A stretch of 64,000 nucleotides of DNA, from the NCBI RefSeq assembly GCF_018024475.1, contig NZ_CP054393.1, positions 248,001 to 312,000 of the forward strand, read 5' to 3'. The position numbers and the translations under genes were made by a program. The stretch is from Candidatus Phytoplasma luffae (GTDB taxonomy: Bacteria > Bacillota_I > Bacilli_A > Acholeplasmatales > Acholeplasmataceae). The notes beneath the pieces were generated by a model. The model saw only the letters and a list, made by a program, of their open reading frames with translations, made no database searches and was not told where the DNA came from. This document shows positions 49,937 to 60,023 of this stretch, in pieces. Within the stretch, counting starts at the first letter, position 1. Each line of letters opens with the position of its first letter.

Positions 49937-50362
49937 TCAATCAATAACTTCGATTCCCATACTCAAAGCAGTGCCTTTAATTATTTTGCAAGCTTCTTGT
50001 AATTCATAAGAATTTAGATTAGAAGATTTAATTTTTGCTATTTCTTCTATTTGTTTATAAGTTAAACTAGCTACTTTATTTTTTTTAATATCCGAAGAAC
50101 CCTTTTCAATATTAGCAGCTTTTTTCAAAAGATCGCTAGAAGGTGGTGTTTTTAAAATAAAACTAAAACTTCTATCATTGTAAACGGTAATAACAACAGG
50201 AATAACAAACCCCATTTTATCTTTTGTTTGTTCATTAAATTGAGAACAAAATAAAGGAATATTTACTTGAGCTTGTCCTAAAACGGGACCCACTGGTGGA
50301 GCAGGATTAGCTTTCCCTGCAGCAATTTGTAATTTAATAGTTTTTACAATTTTTTTAAACAT
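49937..50362 (-). CDS. rplK: Ribosomal protein L11
   Basis: 141 residues from ATG 50362 ([18 protein letters not shown]), which aligns exactly with the start of other L11 proteins. A TTG two codons earlier (50368) is closer to the GAGG site and is possible. [18 protein letters not shown] is the family signature. It binds the GTPase centre of 23S rRNA. Confidence 0.95.
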   Translation of the reverse strand: MFKKIVKTIKLQIAAGKANPAPPVGPVLGQAQVNIPLFCSQFNEQTKDKMGFVIPVVITVYNDRSFSFILKTPPSSDLLKKAANIEKGSSDIKKNKVASLTYKQIEEIAKIKSSNLNSYELQEACKIIKGTALSMGIEVID

Positions 50363-50509
50363 TGCCAAATTAAACCTCTTTGAATAAAATTTATATTATT
50401 TATTTTTAAATAAAAACATTAAAAAAATAGATAAAAAAAATTAAAAAAGACAAAAAACAAATATTTAAAATTATAACATATTTAAATAAAAAATAAATTA
50501 TATAAAAAA

Positions 50510-51112
50510 TTATTTAATTTCTTTATAAGAAGTGAAAGGAATTTGAACAGGAGTATTTCTTCCAAACAAATCTATTTCTACCACTAATATACTTTGGTTA
50601 TTATCTACAAAAGTAACAACACCTTGTTTTCCTACAAAAGAACCACTAGTGATTTCTATTTTTTTATTAATTAAATGATTGTAATCAGTTTTCTTAACGA
50701 TACCCATTTTAACTAAAATAGGTTTTATTTCGCTATCTCTTAAAGGGACAGGTCTAACATTGCTCCCTTTAGAAGAAGATCCTAAAAAACCAGTAACTTT
50801 AGGTAAATTACGAACCACAAACCAAGAATAATCAGTTACAATCATTTTAACAAAGACATATCCAGAAAACATTTTTCTTTCTTTTTCTTTTTTTGTGCCA
50901 TCAGCTTTTATTTTAAAATATTTTTCCTGAGGATAAACCACTTCAAAAATCAAACGAGACATCTTAGAACTGCTATTCATCAGTTTTAATAAATCTTCTT
51001 TAACAGAATTATCATAACCAGAATAAGTTTGGATAATATACCATTTTGCTTGTTTTTCTAATTGTAAAGAATCTTCATTTATTAAATTTTCATTTTCTTC
51101 TTTTTTTTTCAT
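50510..51112 (-). CDS. nusG: Transcription factor NusG
   Basis: 200 residues. N-terminal NGN domain from KWYIIQTYSGYDNSVKEDL to FVVRNLPKVTGFLG, and a KOW domain at the end with KIEITSGSFVGKQGVVTFV. It binds RNA polymerase and affects pausing and termination. The first 25 residues are a charged extension. Lies between secE and rplK. Confidence 0.95.
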   Translation of the reverse strand: MKKKEENENLINEDSLQLEKQAKWYIIQTYSGYDNSVKEDLLKLMNSSSKMSRLIFEVVYPQEKYFKIKADGTKKEKERKMFSGYVFVKMIVTDYSWFVVRNLPKVTGFLGSSSKGSNVRPVPLRDSEIKPILVKMGIVKKTDYNHLINKKIEITSGSFVGKQGVVTFVDNNQSILVVEIDLFGRNTPVQIPFTSYKEIK

Positions 51113-51166
51113 TGAATACCTTAAATACTTTTTTAATGTTTTTATAATTTATTATTTTTCTTTATA

Positions 51167-51541
51167 TTATAAAAAATTTGAATAAAAAAATTCAAAATAA
51201 TGAACCAAATTAACTAAAACAATAACAAAAATTATAATCTTTATTAATTGGATAATGATCTCTTTAAAAGAAGGCCAATTGATCGAAAACAAATCTTTTT
51301 TTATTATATTACAAAAAGGTAAAATACCTATTATAAAAATAATCGAATTAACAAAAATACCCAACCAAATCAAATGTGATAATTTTTTTTCTTCTGGTAA
51401 ATAATTAGCCATTGTTCTAAAAATTCCTATAAAAAATATAGAAAAAATAATTAGAAAAATATTTAATAAACCATATTTTTCTTTAATAATTTCTAATAAA
51501 GGAATAAAATCATTTTTTTTTGACTTATTTTGTACTACCAT
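51167..51541 (-). CDS. secE: Preprotein translocase subunit SecE, long form
   Basis: 124 residues, about twice the short Firmicute form. The conserved part is the end: INWPSFKEIIIQLIKIIIFV followed by the last membrane segment. Two more hydrophobic segments lie before it (about 26-44 and 57-75), giving three in all, like the E. coli type. Position before nusG supports the call. It clamps the SecY channel. Confidence 0.88.
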   Translation of the reverse strand: MVVQNKSKKNDFIPLLEIIKEKYGLLNIFLIIFSIFFIGIFRTMANYLPEEKKLSHLIWLGIFVNSIIFIIGILPFCNIIKKDLFSINWPSFKEIIIQLIKIIIFVIVLVNLVHYFEFFYSNFL

Positions 51542-51559
51542 TAAAAACTCCTATTTAAA

Positions 51560-51700
51560 TTATCTTGATTCTTCATGTGAAACATGTTTATTACAGTTCG
51601 GACAATATTTTTTTAAATTGAGACGTTTATCGCGATCAACTGCTTTGATATGATAATTACGACTCAAACATAAATTACAAATTAAAATGTTTTTTTTCAT
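51560..51700 (-). CDS. rpmG: Ribosomal protein L33
   Basis: 46 residues from ATG 51700 (MKKNILICNLCLSRNYH). Two CxxC pairs (CNLC and CPNC) form a zinc site, so this is the zinc-binding form. Longer readings upstream add unrelated residues. It stands before secE, as in Firmicutes. A GAGGA lies about 17 bases upstream, further than usual. Confidence 0.92.
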   Translation of the reverse strand: MKKNILICNLCLSRNYHIKAVDRDKRLNLKKYCPNCNKHVSHEESR

Positions 51701-51796
51701 TATCGAATCAAATTTTTTCCTCAAAAAATGTAAATCAAAAATAAAAACATCAATCTTTAAACATTTTAACATAAAATTATAAAAATATAATAAATT

Positions 51797-52492
51797 TTAT
51801 CTTTGTGATGCGTACATAATTAAAGCAGCAGCAACACTTACATTTAAAGAATTAATTTTTCCCTTCATAGGGATTTTGATAAAATAATCACATTTTTTTT
51901 TTAATAAAAAACGCATTCCAGAACCTTCATTACCTAAAATAACAGCAAAAGAACGATTATAATCTATTTTATCAAAATTTAAATCAGCTTCTACATCGGT
52001 TCCTATGATCAAAATATTATTTTCTTTTAATAATAAAATAGTTTGATATAAATTATTTACTAAAAAAATATTAACATATTCCAAAGCGCCACTAGAAGAT
52101 TTGGCTACTGTCCCTGTCAAAAGAACTTGATGTTTTTTAGATATAATAACGCCATCAAAATCAGTAGTTTCCATAGTTCTTAAAATAGCGCCAAAATTAT
52201 AAGGATCATGAATTTCATCTAAAATTAAAAATTTTTGATTTTTATTAGAATCCAAAAACAAAGACAAATTACTATATTCATAATCTTTAACTTCAGCTAC
52301 CACTCCTTGATGTTCTTTGGTTTTTGCTTTTTCATTCAATTGATGTTTATCAACCAATTGATAACGAACATTATTTTTATCTAAAAAATTAAAAAATTTT
52401 TTATCTATCATTTTATTATTTATAAACATTTGAAAAATAATTCTTTTGTTTTTGACAACTTCTTTAATAACATTTTTGCCGTAAACTATCAT
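51797..52492 (-). CDS. rlmB: 23S rRNA 2'-O-ribose methyltransferase RlmB-like (SpoU/TrmH family)
   Basis: 231 residues. N-terminal substrate-binding part, then the SpoU knot: LDEIHDPYNFGAILRTMETT, VILGNEGSGMR, and IPMKGKINSLNVSVAAALIM. It methylates 23S rRNA at a ribose using SAM from MetK. In Firmicutes the same gene lies between cysS and rpmG, which fits here. Confidence 0.9.
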   Translation of the reverse strand: MIVYGKNVIKEVVKNKRIIFQMFINNKMIDKKFFNFLDKNNVRYQLVDKHQLNEKAKTKEHQGVVAEVKDYEYSNLSLFLDSNKNQKFLILDEIHDPYNFGAILRTMETTDFDGVIISKKHQVLLTGTVAKSSSGALEYVNIFLVNNLYQTILLLKENNILIIGTDVEADLNFDKIDYNRSFAVILGNEGSGMRFLLKKKCDYFIKIPMKGKINSLNVSVAAALIMYASQR

Positions 52493-52595
52493 ATTATATT
52501 AAACTTTCATCATAACTAAATATTATTTAGAAAAATTTTTATAAAATAAATAAATAAAAAAATATTTTTGACTTTAATCATAATTAAAGTCAATT

Positions 52596-54893
52596 TCAAA
52601 ATAAACTTTTTATAAAATCTAGATTTAAAAAAATATATATAGGGATAAACAACGAAATAACTGACATAACCAATATAAATTTTAATTTATTAAAAGGTCG
52701 ACAATTTTGTATAAAAACAAAACAAAAAATAAATGAACAAAACAAAGATAAAAAATTTGAAATTTTATCATTATTTCTTTCTATTAACAAACAAAAAATA
52801 TAAAAAACAGTGATTATCAAAGGATAAATATAAGTTTGTTTCAAAATATTTTTTACAAAAGATTTTTCCACTTTTTTATTGTTCGCTTCTAAAGCTAAGA
52901 AAAAAGAAGGCAAACCTACAAAAAAAGTATCAAAAATATTGAATTGTAAAGGTTTTAGAGGGAAAGGTAAAAAATCTTTTCCAATCGCCCAAACAAATAA
53001 ATTATAAAATATAGTGATAATCGCTAATAAAAAAAATAAAATATTCTTAATTAAAAAAGAAATGGAAATTTTTTGTAAATTATTAACAACTCTTCTACCT
53101 TCGGCAAAAACTTCTGTTAAAGAACTAAATTGAGAATCCATTAAAATTAAATTAGCTACATTACGCGAAGATTCGCTACCTGATGCCATAGCGATAGAAA
53201 TATCTGCTTCTTTAAAAGCTAAAATATCATTGACTCCATCGCCAATCATACCTACTTTATAATTATTTTGTTTGAAACTTTCAATAATATGTTTTTTTTG
53301 TATAGGAGTCGCTCTTCCAAAAACATTATAATCTTTGGCTATTTTTGGTAATTCTTCTTCTTTGATGTTGGTTAAATTAATCACTTTTTTATCATCAGAA
53401 ATAATATTTATTTTTTTCGCTATATGCGAAATTGTATCCGAATTATCTCCTGAAATAATTTTTATTTGAATACCGTTTTTTATAAAAAAATCGATAACTT
53501 CAAAAGTGTCTTTTTTTATTGTATCTTCTAACGAAATCAAAGATATAATATTATAATTAGTATCAACATTGATATCTGATATTTTAGTATATGTTTGAAC
53601 CAAAAGTAAAACACGATAACCTAATTGAGTTTGTTCGTTAAATTTTTGTTGAATTTTATCGAAATTTTGTTTCAAAATAAATTCAGGAGCACCTAATAAA
53701 AAAGTTCCTAAACCTTTTACTTCTACAGCGCTATATTTTTTTTCACTAGAGAAATTTTGAATTTCTGTTATTTCATAATTATTTATCTTATTTTGTTTTT
53801 TAAAAGATGAACAAAATTTTTCATATAAAGCATTTTGAGTAGAATTATTATTATTATTAAAAGCATTAATAATTTCAAACATTAATTCTTTAGAAAATAA
53901 ATTAAACTCGTTATAGTCTAAAATATTTTTCACTGTCATAGCACCATCTGTAATAGTTCCTGTTTTATCCAAACACAAAACATCAATTCGAGCTAACATT
54001 TCTATACCATAAAGATCTTTTATGTAAGCTTTTTTATTTATTAATTTAACAAAACCAACAAATAAAGTGACGCTGGTTAACAAAAACAATCCTATAGGCA
54101 TCATTCCTAAAACGAAGCCACAAATTCCTAAAATAAAAGTATTTTGATCTGATGCAAAAACACAAAATAAAGATAAAAATAAAGCTATAGGTATTAAAAT
54201 AAAAATAATAGAACGAATTAACAAATCAAAAGTACGCAATAAAGGGGTTTTTATTTTTTTATATTTTTTAGCTTCGCGGGTTAATTTAGAAATATAAGTG
54301 TCTGAATCTACTTTAACCACTTTAGAATAAGCATTCCCAGAAACAACATAACTTCCAGAAAATAAAAAATCTCCTTCTTTTTTAAAAACAGATTTAGACT
54401 CTCCTGTTAAAAAAGATTCATTGACTTCTAAAGTGCCTTTTTTTATTATAGAATCTGCTACAATTTGTGAACCCAATTCTAAAAATAAAATATCTTCTGT
54501 AACAATATTTTCGACAAGAACTTCTCCCAATGCTCCATTCCTAACAACTTTAGTAAAATTTAACTTTAATAAAGAAATTTTATCTAAAGTTTTTTTAGTT
54601 TTTATCTCTTGGTAAATATTAATAAAAACATTAAATGAATTAATTATTAAAAAAAATAATTGTTTCCATTCTCCGATATAAATAATAATAATCGTAATAA
54701 TTAATAACAAAGCGTTAAATAAAGTGAAAATATTAAAAAAAAGAATATCTTTAATACTTTTGTTAAATTTATCTTTATTTTTGTTTTTTTGATTATTTCT
54801 TATTTTTTCTTCTACTTCTTCCGAAGTTAACCCTTTTATATTAAGTAAAATTGGATCTTGATTTTTTTTAAATTTTTCTATATTTTTATTCAT
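52596..54893 (-). CDS. Cation-transporting P-type ATPase (CtpE-like)
   Basis: 765 residues, full length. Phosphorylation motif CLDKTGTITDGAM, actuator motif FLTGESKS, and the hinge GDGVNDILAFKEADISIAMA. About ten membrane segments. The M4 membrane motif is MMPIGLFLLTSVT instead of the PEGL seen in calcium pumps, a pattern I link with CtpE-like calcium or magnesium importers. The ion cannot be fixed from sequence. It interrupts the usual gltX-cysS-rlmB-rpmG order. Confidence 0.85.
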   Translation of the reverse strand: MNKNIEKFKKNQDPILLNIKGLTSEEVEEKIRNNQKNKNKDKFNKSIKDILFFNIFTLFNALLLIITIIIIYIGEWKQLFFLIINSFNVFINIYQEIKTKKTLDKISLLKLNFTKVVRNGALGEVLVENIVTEDILFLELGSQIVADSIIKKGTLEVNESFLTGESKSVFKKEGDFLFSGSYVVSGNAYSKVVKVDSDTYISKLTREAKKYKKIKTPLLRTFDLLIRSIIFILIPIALFLSLFCVFASDQNTFILGICGFVLGMMPIGLFLLTSVTLFVGFVKLINKKAYIKDLYGIEMLARIDVLCLDKTGTITDGAMTVKNILDYNEFNLFSKELMFEIINAFNNNNNSTQNALYEKFCSSFKKQNKINNYEITEIQNFSSEKKYSAVEVKGLGTFLLGAPEFILKQNFDKIQQKFNEQTQLGYRVLLLVQTYTKISDINVDTNYNIISLISLEDTIKKDTFEVIDFFIKNGIQIKIISGDNSDTISHIAKKINIISDDKKVINLTNIKEEELPKIAKDYNVFGRATPIQKKHIIESFKQNNYKVGMIGDGVNDILAFKEADISIAMASGSESSRNVANLILMDSQFSSLTEVFAEGRRVVNNLQKISISFLIKNILFFLLAIITIFYNLFVWAIGKDFLPFPLKPLQFNIFDTFFVGLPSFFLALEANNKKVEKSFVKNILKQTYIYPLIITVFYIFCLLIERNNDKISNFLSLFCSFIFCFVFIQNCRPFNKLKFILVMSVISLFIPIYIFLNLDFIKSLF

Positions 54894-54963
54894 ATCAATG
54901 AAAATACCACACTTTAAATTTTTTTTAATAATTTAAAATATAACTTTATAATAGCAAATATTT

Positions 54964-56280
54964 TTAAATAAATTGTTCTTTTTGTAAAATAATTCTAAAA
55001 TAATCAGATTTTTCAAAATCTTTATTTTTTTTAGCTTCTTCCCATAAATTATAAATTTTAAGATGTTCTTGATTAATTTCTTTTAAATTAATAAAAATAC
55101 TTAATTGTTTTAATAAATAAAGAAGTGTATTTTGAAGTTTTGATAATTTTTCTAAATCCGAAGATTTATTTATTTCTTTTAATAATTCATCTATCAAACT
55201 TAAAACATTAGGAGTATTAAAATCATCTTCCATAAAAAAAATAAATCGATCAATATAAAATTGCTCTAATTTTTTATTTTCAATCTTAAACAAAAATAAT
55301 TTAAAATTATTTTTGTTTAATTTATAAACTATTTTATGATATTTTTTTTGAAAATGATTAATCAAATTTTCATTATAATTTATAGGCTGAATATAATGAT
55401 AAGATAAAAAAAATAATTTAATAATATTAGCTTCGAATTTATTCAATAAATAATTGACCAAAACGGTATTACCTAATGATTTACTCATTTTATTGTTTTG
55501 ATAATCTACACGCCCTACATGTATAAAAAAATTGGCTATTTTTTTTTTATTAACAGCTTGAAATTGAGCTTGTTCATTTTCATGATGTGGGAATTTTAAA
55601 TCATTTCCGCCGCCGTGAATATCAATAGTATCATTAAAAAACTTTTGGATCATAGAAACACATTCTGTATGCCACCCTGGTCTTCCTGAAAACCAAGGAC
55701 TAGAATATTTAACGCCATGAGAAGTTTTTTTCCATAAAATAAAATCTTGTATATTCTTCTTTTGCTCATCATTAGTTTTTCTTACGTTATGTTTTAATTT
55801 ATCTATTTTCTGATTACTTAAAGAACCATAATCCGAAATCAAACCTGATCGGAAATAAATACCTTTAGATGTGTTATATGTATATCCTTTTTTCATTAAT
55901 TCTTTAATAAATGAAATTATTTCTGGCAAATGATTAGTGACCAAAGGCAAATCATCAATCGTTTCAATCTCTAAAAATGATAACAATTGAAAAAAATGTT
56001 CGATATATTTTTGAGATATTTCTGTTTCTGATTTTTTTTCATTAATAGATTTTTGAATTATTTTATCATCGATATCGGTGATATTAACTACTAAATGAAC
56101 TTTTTTTTTCAAAAATAAAAAATATCTTTTAACTAAATCAAAAAAAATTAAAGGTCTTATATTGCCTATATGCAAATGATCATAAACTGTAGGTCCGCAA
56201 ACATAAATATTTATTTTTTTAGAATTTAAAGAATAAAATTTTTCTTTTTTATTCGTTAAAGAATTATGAATTATCAACAT
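54964..56280 (-). CDS. cysS: Cysteinyl-tRNA synthetase
   Basis: 438 residues. HIGH motif and first zinc cysteine in CGPTVYDHLHIGNIRP, further zinc ligands in WHTECVSM and HHENE, KMSKS in NKMSKSLGN. The C-terminus is a little short compared with 460 or more in other bacteria. Second gene after gltX. Confidence 0.95.
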   Translation of the reverse strand: MLIIHNSLTNKKEKFYSLNSKKINIYVCGPTVYDHLHIGNIRPLIFFDLVKRYFLFLKKKVHLVVNITDIDDKIIQKSINEKKSETEISQKYIEHFFQLLSFLEIETIDDLPLVTNHLPEIISFIKELMKKGYTYNTSKGIYFRSGLISDYGSLSNQKIDKLKHNVRKTNDEQKKNIQDFILWKKTSHGVKYSSPWFSGRPGWHTECVSMIQKFFNDTIDIHGGGNDLKFPHHENEQAQFQAVNKKKIANFFIHVGRVDYQNNKMSKSLGNTVLVNYLLNKFEANIIKLFFLSYHYIQPINYNENLINHFQKKYHKIVYKLNKNNFKLFLFKIENKKLEQFYIDRFIFFMEDDFNTPNVLSLIDELLKEINKSSDLEKLSKLQNTLLYLLKQLSIFINLKEINQEHLKIYNLWEEAKKNKDFEKSDYFRIILQKEQFI

Positions 56281-56334
56281 AATAACTTTTTTATATACAA
56301 TTCTTTCTTTTTTAAAAAAATATCATAAAATAAA

Positions 56335-57669
56335 TTATTTGAAACTTGCGTTTAAAAGTTTTTGAATATTATTTAAAATAATATCTTTACCTAACAATTC
56401 TAAGTAAACAATCAAAGCAGGACCATGATTTTTACCTGTACAAACCATTCTAACCATAGAAAAAAGTTCTTTACCTTTTAAATTTACTAATTCGCCAAAT
56501 TTAATAATAATATTTTGGATAGAAAAAAAATCAAAATTATTTAATGATAAAAATAATTTATTTAATATTTGGATAAAGCATAAGTCTTTATAATCTTTGA
56601 AAAATAAAAATACTTCTGATTCTATTTTATCATTTACAAAAAAATAATTATATAAATCAACTATTTCCTGAATATAGTTTATTCTGTTTTTGAATAAAGA
56701 AACTATTTTTTCTAATCTCTTTGAATCTAAAATAATTTTTTGTTTTGAAAAAAAAGATTGAGTTTTTTCTGTTAATTCTGTTAAAGATATTTTTTTTAAA
56801 TATTGACTATTAATAAATAATAATTTTTGTTCATCGAAAATAGCTGGCGAACTAACTATTCTTTTTTCATCAAATAAACTTATAATTTCTTCATAAGAAA
56901 GAATAGTTTTATTAGTTTTAGGCGAACATCCTAAAAAAAATAAAAAATTTAATAAAGCCTCTGGTAAAAAACCTAAAGAAATATATTTTTCAATAAATTG
57001 AAATACATCATTATTTCTTTTACTTAATTTTTTTTTATTTTTATCTAAAATCAATGACATATGAGCAAAAATAGGAACATTCCAACCGAAAGATTGATAA
57101 ATCATTATTTGTTTTGGTGTGTTAGTGATATGTTCTTCGCCTCTTAATATATGGGAAATTTTCATCAAATGATCGTCAATAGCAACTGCGTAATTATAAG
57201 TAGGAAAACCATTTTCTTTCATAATAATCCAATCTTCAATATCGCAACTTTTAAAATTGACTTTACCTCTGATTATATCATTAAACTCATAATTTAAACC
57301 TAAAGGCACTTTAAAACGAACAACAAATTTATCGTTATCTTTTTGAAATTCTTTATAAGCTAATTTTTTTTCTAATAAAATTTTAGTATATTTTTGATAA
57401 ATATCTAAACGTTCAGATTGTTTATAAGGTGAGTAAGAACCACCTCGTTCAGGACCTTCATCCCAATAAATACCTAACCATTTTAATTGTTCTAATTGAG
57501 AATTCGCGCTATTTTCTAAATTACGCGATAAATCGGTGTCTTCAATTCTAATAATAAATTTACCTTTATGATGGCGCGCAAATAAATAATTAAATAAGGC
57601 GGTACGAACATTTCCGATATGTAAAAAACCGGTAGGACTAGGTGCATAACGTACTCTTATTTCTTCCAT
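56335..57669 (-). CDS. gltX: Glutamyl-tRNA synthetase
   Basis: 444 residues. HIGH motif in RYAPSPTGFLHIGNVRTALF and KMSKS-type motif KKLSKRN. The anticodon-binding C-terminal half is shorter and more divergent than usual. It could also charge tRNA-Gln, which would need an amidotransferase not seen here. GAGGTT lies before the ATG. It starts the gltX-cysS-ATPase-rlmB row. Confidence 0.94.
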   Translation of the reverse strand: MEEIRVRYAPSPTGFLHIGNVRTALFNYLFARHHKGKFIIRIEDTDLSRNLENSANSQLEQLKWLGIYWDEGPERGGSYSPYKQSERLDIYQKYTKILLEKKLAYKEFQKDNDKFVVRFKVPLGLNYEFNDIIRGKVNFKSCDIEDWIIMKENGFPTYNYAVAIDDHLMKISHILRGEEHITNTPKQIMIYQSFGWNVPIFAHMSLILDKNKKKLSKRNNDVFQFIEKYISLGFLPEALLNFLFFLGCSPKTNKTILSYEEIISLFDEKRIVSSPAIFDEQKLLFINSQYLKKISLTELTEKTQSFFSKQKIILDSKRLEKIVSLFKNRINYIQEIVDLYNYFFVNDKIESEVFLFFKDYKDLCFIQILNKLFLSLNNFDFFSIQNIIIKFGELVNLKGKELFSMVRMVCTGKNHGPALIVYLELLGKDIILNNIQKLLNASFK

Positions 57670-57728
57670 AATAACCTCTTTGAATATAAATTAAATTAAT
57701 TTATATTAATTAAAAAAAGAATTATAAT

Positions 57729-57766
57729 AAAAAAAGTCTCTTTTTATAATAAAAAAAGACTTTTTT
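57729..57766 (-). terminator. Terminator after rpsI
   Basis: Stem AAAAAAAGTC / GACTTTTTT with an AT-rich loop, 40 bases after the rpsI stop codon. Confidence 0.75.
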
Positions 57767-57805
57767 AAAAAAATAAACTATTAAATGAAATTTAATGTTT
57801 AAAAT

Positions 57806-58198
57806 TTAACGTTTAGAAAATTGAGGAGAACGTCGTGCTTTTTTAAATCCATATTTTTTACGTTCTACACAACGAGAATCTCTCGTTAATAAACTAGCTT
57901 TTTTCAAAACACTTCTTAAATTAGGTTCTGCTTCTAATAAAGATCTAGAAATTCCTAATCGAATAGCTCCTGATTGAGCAGTTAAACCGCCACCATAAAC
58001 ATTAGCGATAACGTCATATTTTTCTAAAGTTTTAGTTAATTGTAAAGGTTTAATAGTTTCTAGACGAATTTCTTTAAAAGGAATGTAATCAATAAAATCT
58101 CTTTTATTAATTTTTATATTACCAGTTCCTTCTGATAATATAATTCTAGCAACTGAACTTTTACGTCTACCTAAACCGAAATATTGATTTTTATTCAT
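57806..58198 (-). CDS. rpsI: Ribosomal protein S9
   Basis: 130 residues, standard. [19 protein letters not shown] at the start, [20 protein letters not shown] in the middle and the conserved end [11 protein letters not shown], whose last arginine reaches the P-site tRNA. Six bases after rplM. Confidence 0.97.
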   Translation of the reverse strand: MNKNQYFGLGRRKSSVARIILSEGTGNIKINKRDFIDYIPFKEIRLETIKPLQLTKTLEKYDVIANVYGGGLTAQSGAIRLGISRSLLEAEPNLRSVLKKASLLTRDSRCVERKKYGFKKARRSPQFSKR

Positions 58199-58204
58199 AT
58201 TATT

Positions 58205-58675
58205 TTACGCCTCTAAAATTTGTGGTTTTTGTGATTCATGTCTATGAGATTCATTAGGATATACAAATAATTTTTTACGAATTTTTCGTCCTAAAGGATT
58301 ATTAGGAAGCATTCCAAAAACAGCTTTTTCCAATACACGAGTAGGAAATTTTTGCATCATTTCTAAAGCTGTAATTTTAGATAAACCTCCTGGATAACCT
58401 GAATGCTTATAATAAATCTTTTGTTTCCACTTCTTTCCTGTTAATTTAACTTTAGAAGCATTTATAACAGCTACATAATCTCCATTATCAATATTAGGAG
58501 TAAAATAGCTTTTATTCTTTCCTTTTAAAATAGAAGCGATTCTGGTAGCGCATCTTCCTAAAGTTTTGCCTTCAACATCAATTAAATACCATTTTTTGGA
58601 TACTTCTTTATTATTAAAAGAAAAAGTTTTATTACTAAATCTTGAGTTTTCTTTTCTATTTAAAACATCAACCAT
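58205..58675 (-). CDS. rplM: Ribosomal protein L13
   Basis: 156 residues. WYLIDVEGKTLGRCATRIA, YKHSGYPGGLSKITA and VFGMLPNNPLGRKIRKKLFV are typical of L13. It is an early assembly protein of the large subunit. It heads the two-gene rplM-rpsI unit, with AAGGAA upstream of the ATG. Confidence 0.97.
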   Translation of the reverse strand: MVDVLNRKENSRFSNKTFSFNNKEVSKKWYLIDVEGKTLGRCATRIASILKGKNKSYFTPNIDNGDYVAVINASKVKLTGKKWKQKIYYKHSGYPGGLSKITALEMMQKFPTRVLEKAVFGMLPNNPLGRKIRKKLFVYPNESHRHESQKPQILEA

Positions 58676-58920
58676 AAATATACAACTATTCCTTAACGTA
58701 AAATTAATTTAATTATTATAAAAATTTAATAATTATTATTTACAAATTTGAATATAACAAAAATTATACAAAAAAGTATAAATAAATCAAATTAAATAAA
58801 TTTAATTTAAATAAAAAAATAATTTTCTTTTAATCAAAAATATTCATAAAAATTAAAATTATTTTTTTATTTAAATTATTTTTGTAAAAAGATTAAATAT
58901 CATTAAATTATTTATTTTAA

Positions 58921-58995
58921 TGGAGCGAATGATGGGAATCGAACCCACATCTCTAACTTGGAAGGATAGGGTAATGGCCATTATACGACATTCGC
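58921..58995 (-). tRNA. tRNA-Gly (anticodon TCC)
   Basis: Minus strand: acceptor GCGAATG/CATTCGC, anticodon loop CTTCCAA, T-arm GGGTTCGATTCCC, encoded CCA. The acceptor half resembles the other tRNA-Gly at 14176. Confidence 0.95.
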
Positions 58996-59022
58996 ATATT
59001 AACTTATTTTTTGACTTGCTAA

Positions 59023-59099
59023 TGGTCGGGAAAGCAGGATTTGAACCCGCGACCTCCTGGTCCCAAACCAGGCGCTATACCAAGCTAAGCTATTTCCCG
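59023..59099 (-). tRNA. tRNA-Pro (anticodon TGG)
   Basis: Minus strand: acceptor CGGGAAA/TTTCCCG, anticodon stem CCTGG/CCAGG with loop TTTGGGA, encoded CCA. Confidence 0.95.
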
Positions 59100-59123
59100 T
59101 TTTAAAAAAAATTAAAACGTAAA

Positions 59124-59200
59124 TGGCACACCCAAGAGGATTCGAACCCCTAACCTTCTGATCCGTAGTCAGATGCTATATCCAATTAAGCTATGGGTGC
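59124..59200 (-). tRNA. tRNA-Arg (anticodon ACG)
   Basis: Minus strand: anticodon stem CTGA/TCAG with loop CTACGGA; T-arm GGGTTCGAATCC, encoded CCA. The A at position 34 needs deamination to inosine by TadA. Confidence 0.94.
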
Positions 59201-59221
59201 TTAATAAATTATATTTTATAT

Positions 59222-59297
59222 TGGTGACCCGTACGGGATTCGAACCCGTGAATGCATGCGTGAAAGGCATGTGAGTTAACCGTTTCTCCAACGGGCC
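59222..59297 (-). tRNA. tRNA-Glu (anticodon TTC)
   Basis: Minus strand: acceptor GGCCCGT/ACGGGTC, anticodon stem ATGC/GCAT with loop CTTTCAC, T-arm CGGGTTCGAATCCCG, encoded CCA. Confidence 0.95.
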
Positions 59298-59941
59298 TAA
59301 ACTATTGTCGATTAAATAAAATAAATAATCAACTCATATATAATATCATAAAATAATTTTAAAAAATAATAAAATACAAATCAACTCAAATTAAAAAAAA
59401 TATTTTGTATTTTTATAATCTAAAAAAACTTAAAACTTTACACATAAACAATTGTAACATAAAAATTTAAAATAAATAAAAATAATATATTTTTTATCCA
59501 AACATTTATATTTTTATTTATTTTAAAAAAAATAAATTAAATAAATTATTAAATAAATCATATTTATTAAAGTAAATATTTTTATTAAAGTAAATATTTG
59601 TAAAATAAATAGAATTATTATATATTTTATAAGAGATAATTAATATCTATCTGTAAATAATATTCTTATTTTAAAAAAACTATTTGTAAATTTGATATTT
59701 ATTTCACAAATTTAAAAAAACTAATAAAATAAATTAATAATCCATATAGGAAATCAAACAATAGTAATGAAGATAATTTTTTGGAAAAAATCATAAAAAA
59801 TATAATCGCCTTGAATAAAGTGTTAAAAAAGTTAAATTAATAAAAAATAACATTGTTTTTAATTAATAACCTTTTTAATCTCTTCAAACCTGTGAGGTAT
59901 TCCAAAACTTTAGACACTTTTTGTTTTTTAAAATTTATTTA

Positions 59942-59969
59942 AGGCTAACTATTAAGTTAGTCTTTTTTT
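59942..59969 (+). terminator. Intrinsic terminator before the PMU genes
   Basis: Stem AGGCTAACT (59942-59950) with AGTTAGTCT (59955-59963), T7 after it. No gene precedes it on this strand, so it may shield the PMU from outside transcripts or end a lost gene. Confidence 0.75.
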
Positions 59970-60001
59970 ATTCTCTAAGAATAAAATTAATTTTCATATC
60001 T

Positions 60002-60023
60002 TTTCTAAAAACGTTTTTAGAAA
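60002..60023 (+). promoter_or_regulatory. 22-bp perfect palindrome at the ribosome binding site of the PMU sigma factor
   Basis: TTTCTAAAAAC and GTTTTTAGAAA form an exact inverted repeat. Its right end overlaps the GAAAGGG that serves the ATG at 60032. It could be an operator for a dimeric repressor or an RNA hairpin that hides the start. Confidence 0.6.

Noticed and set aside
58920-59105. Open frame of 61 codons on the plus strand
   Set aside because: It is the antisense of tRNA-Gly and tRNA-Pro.
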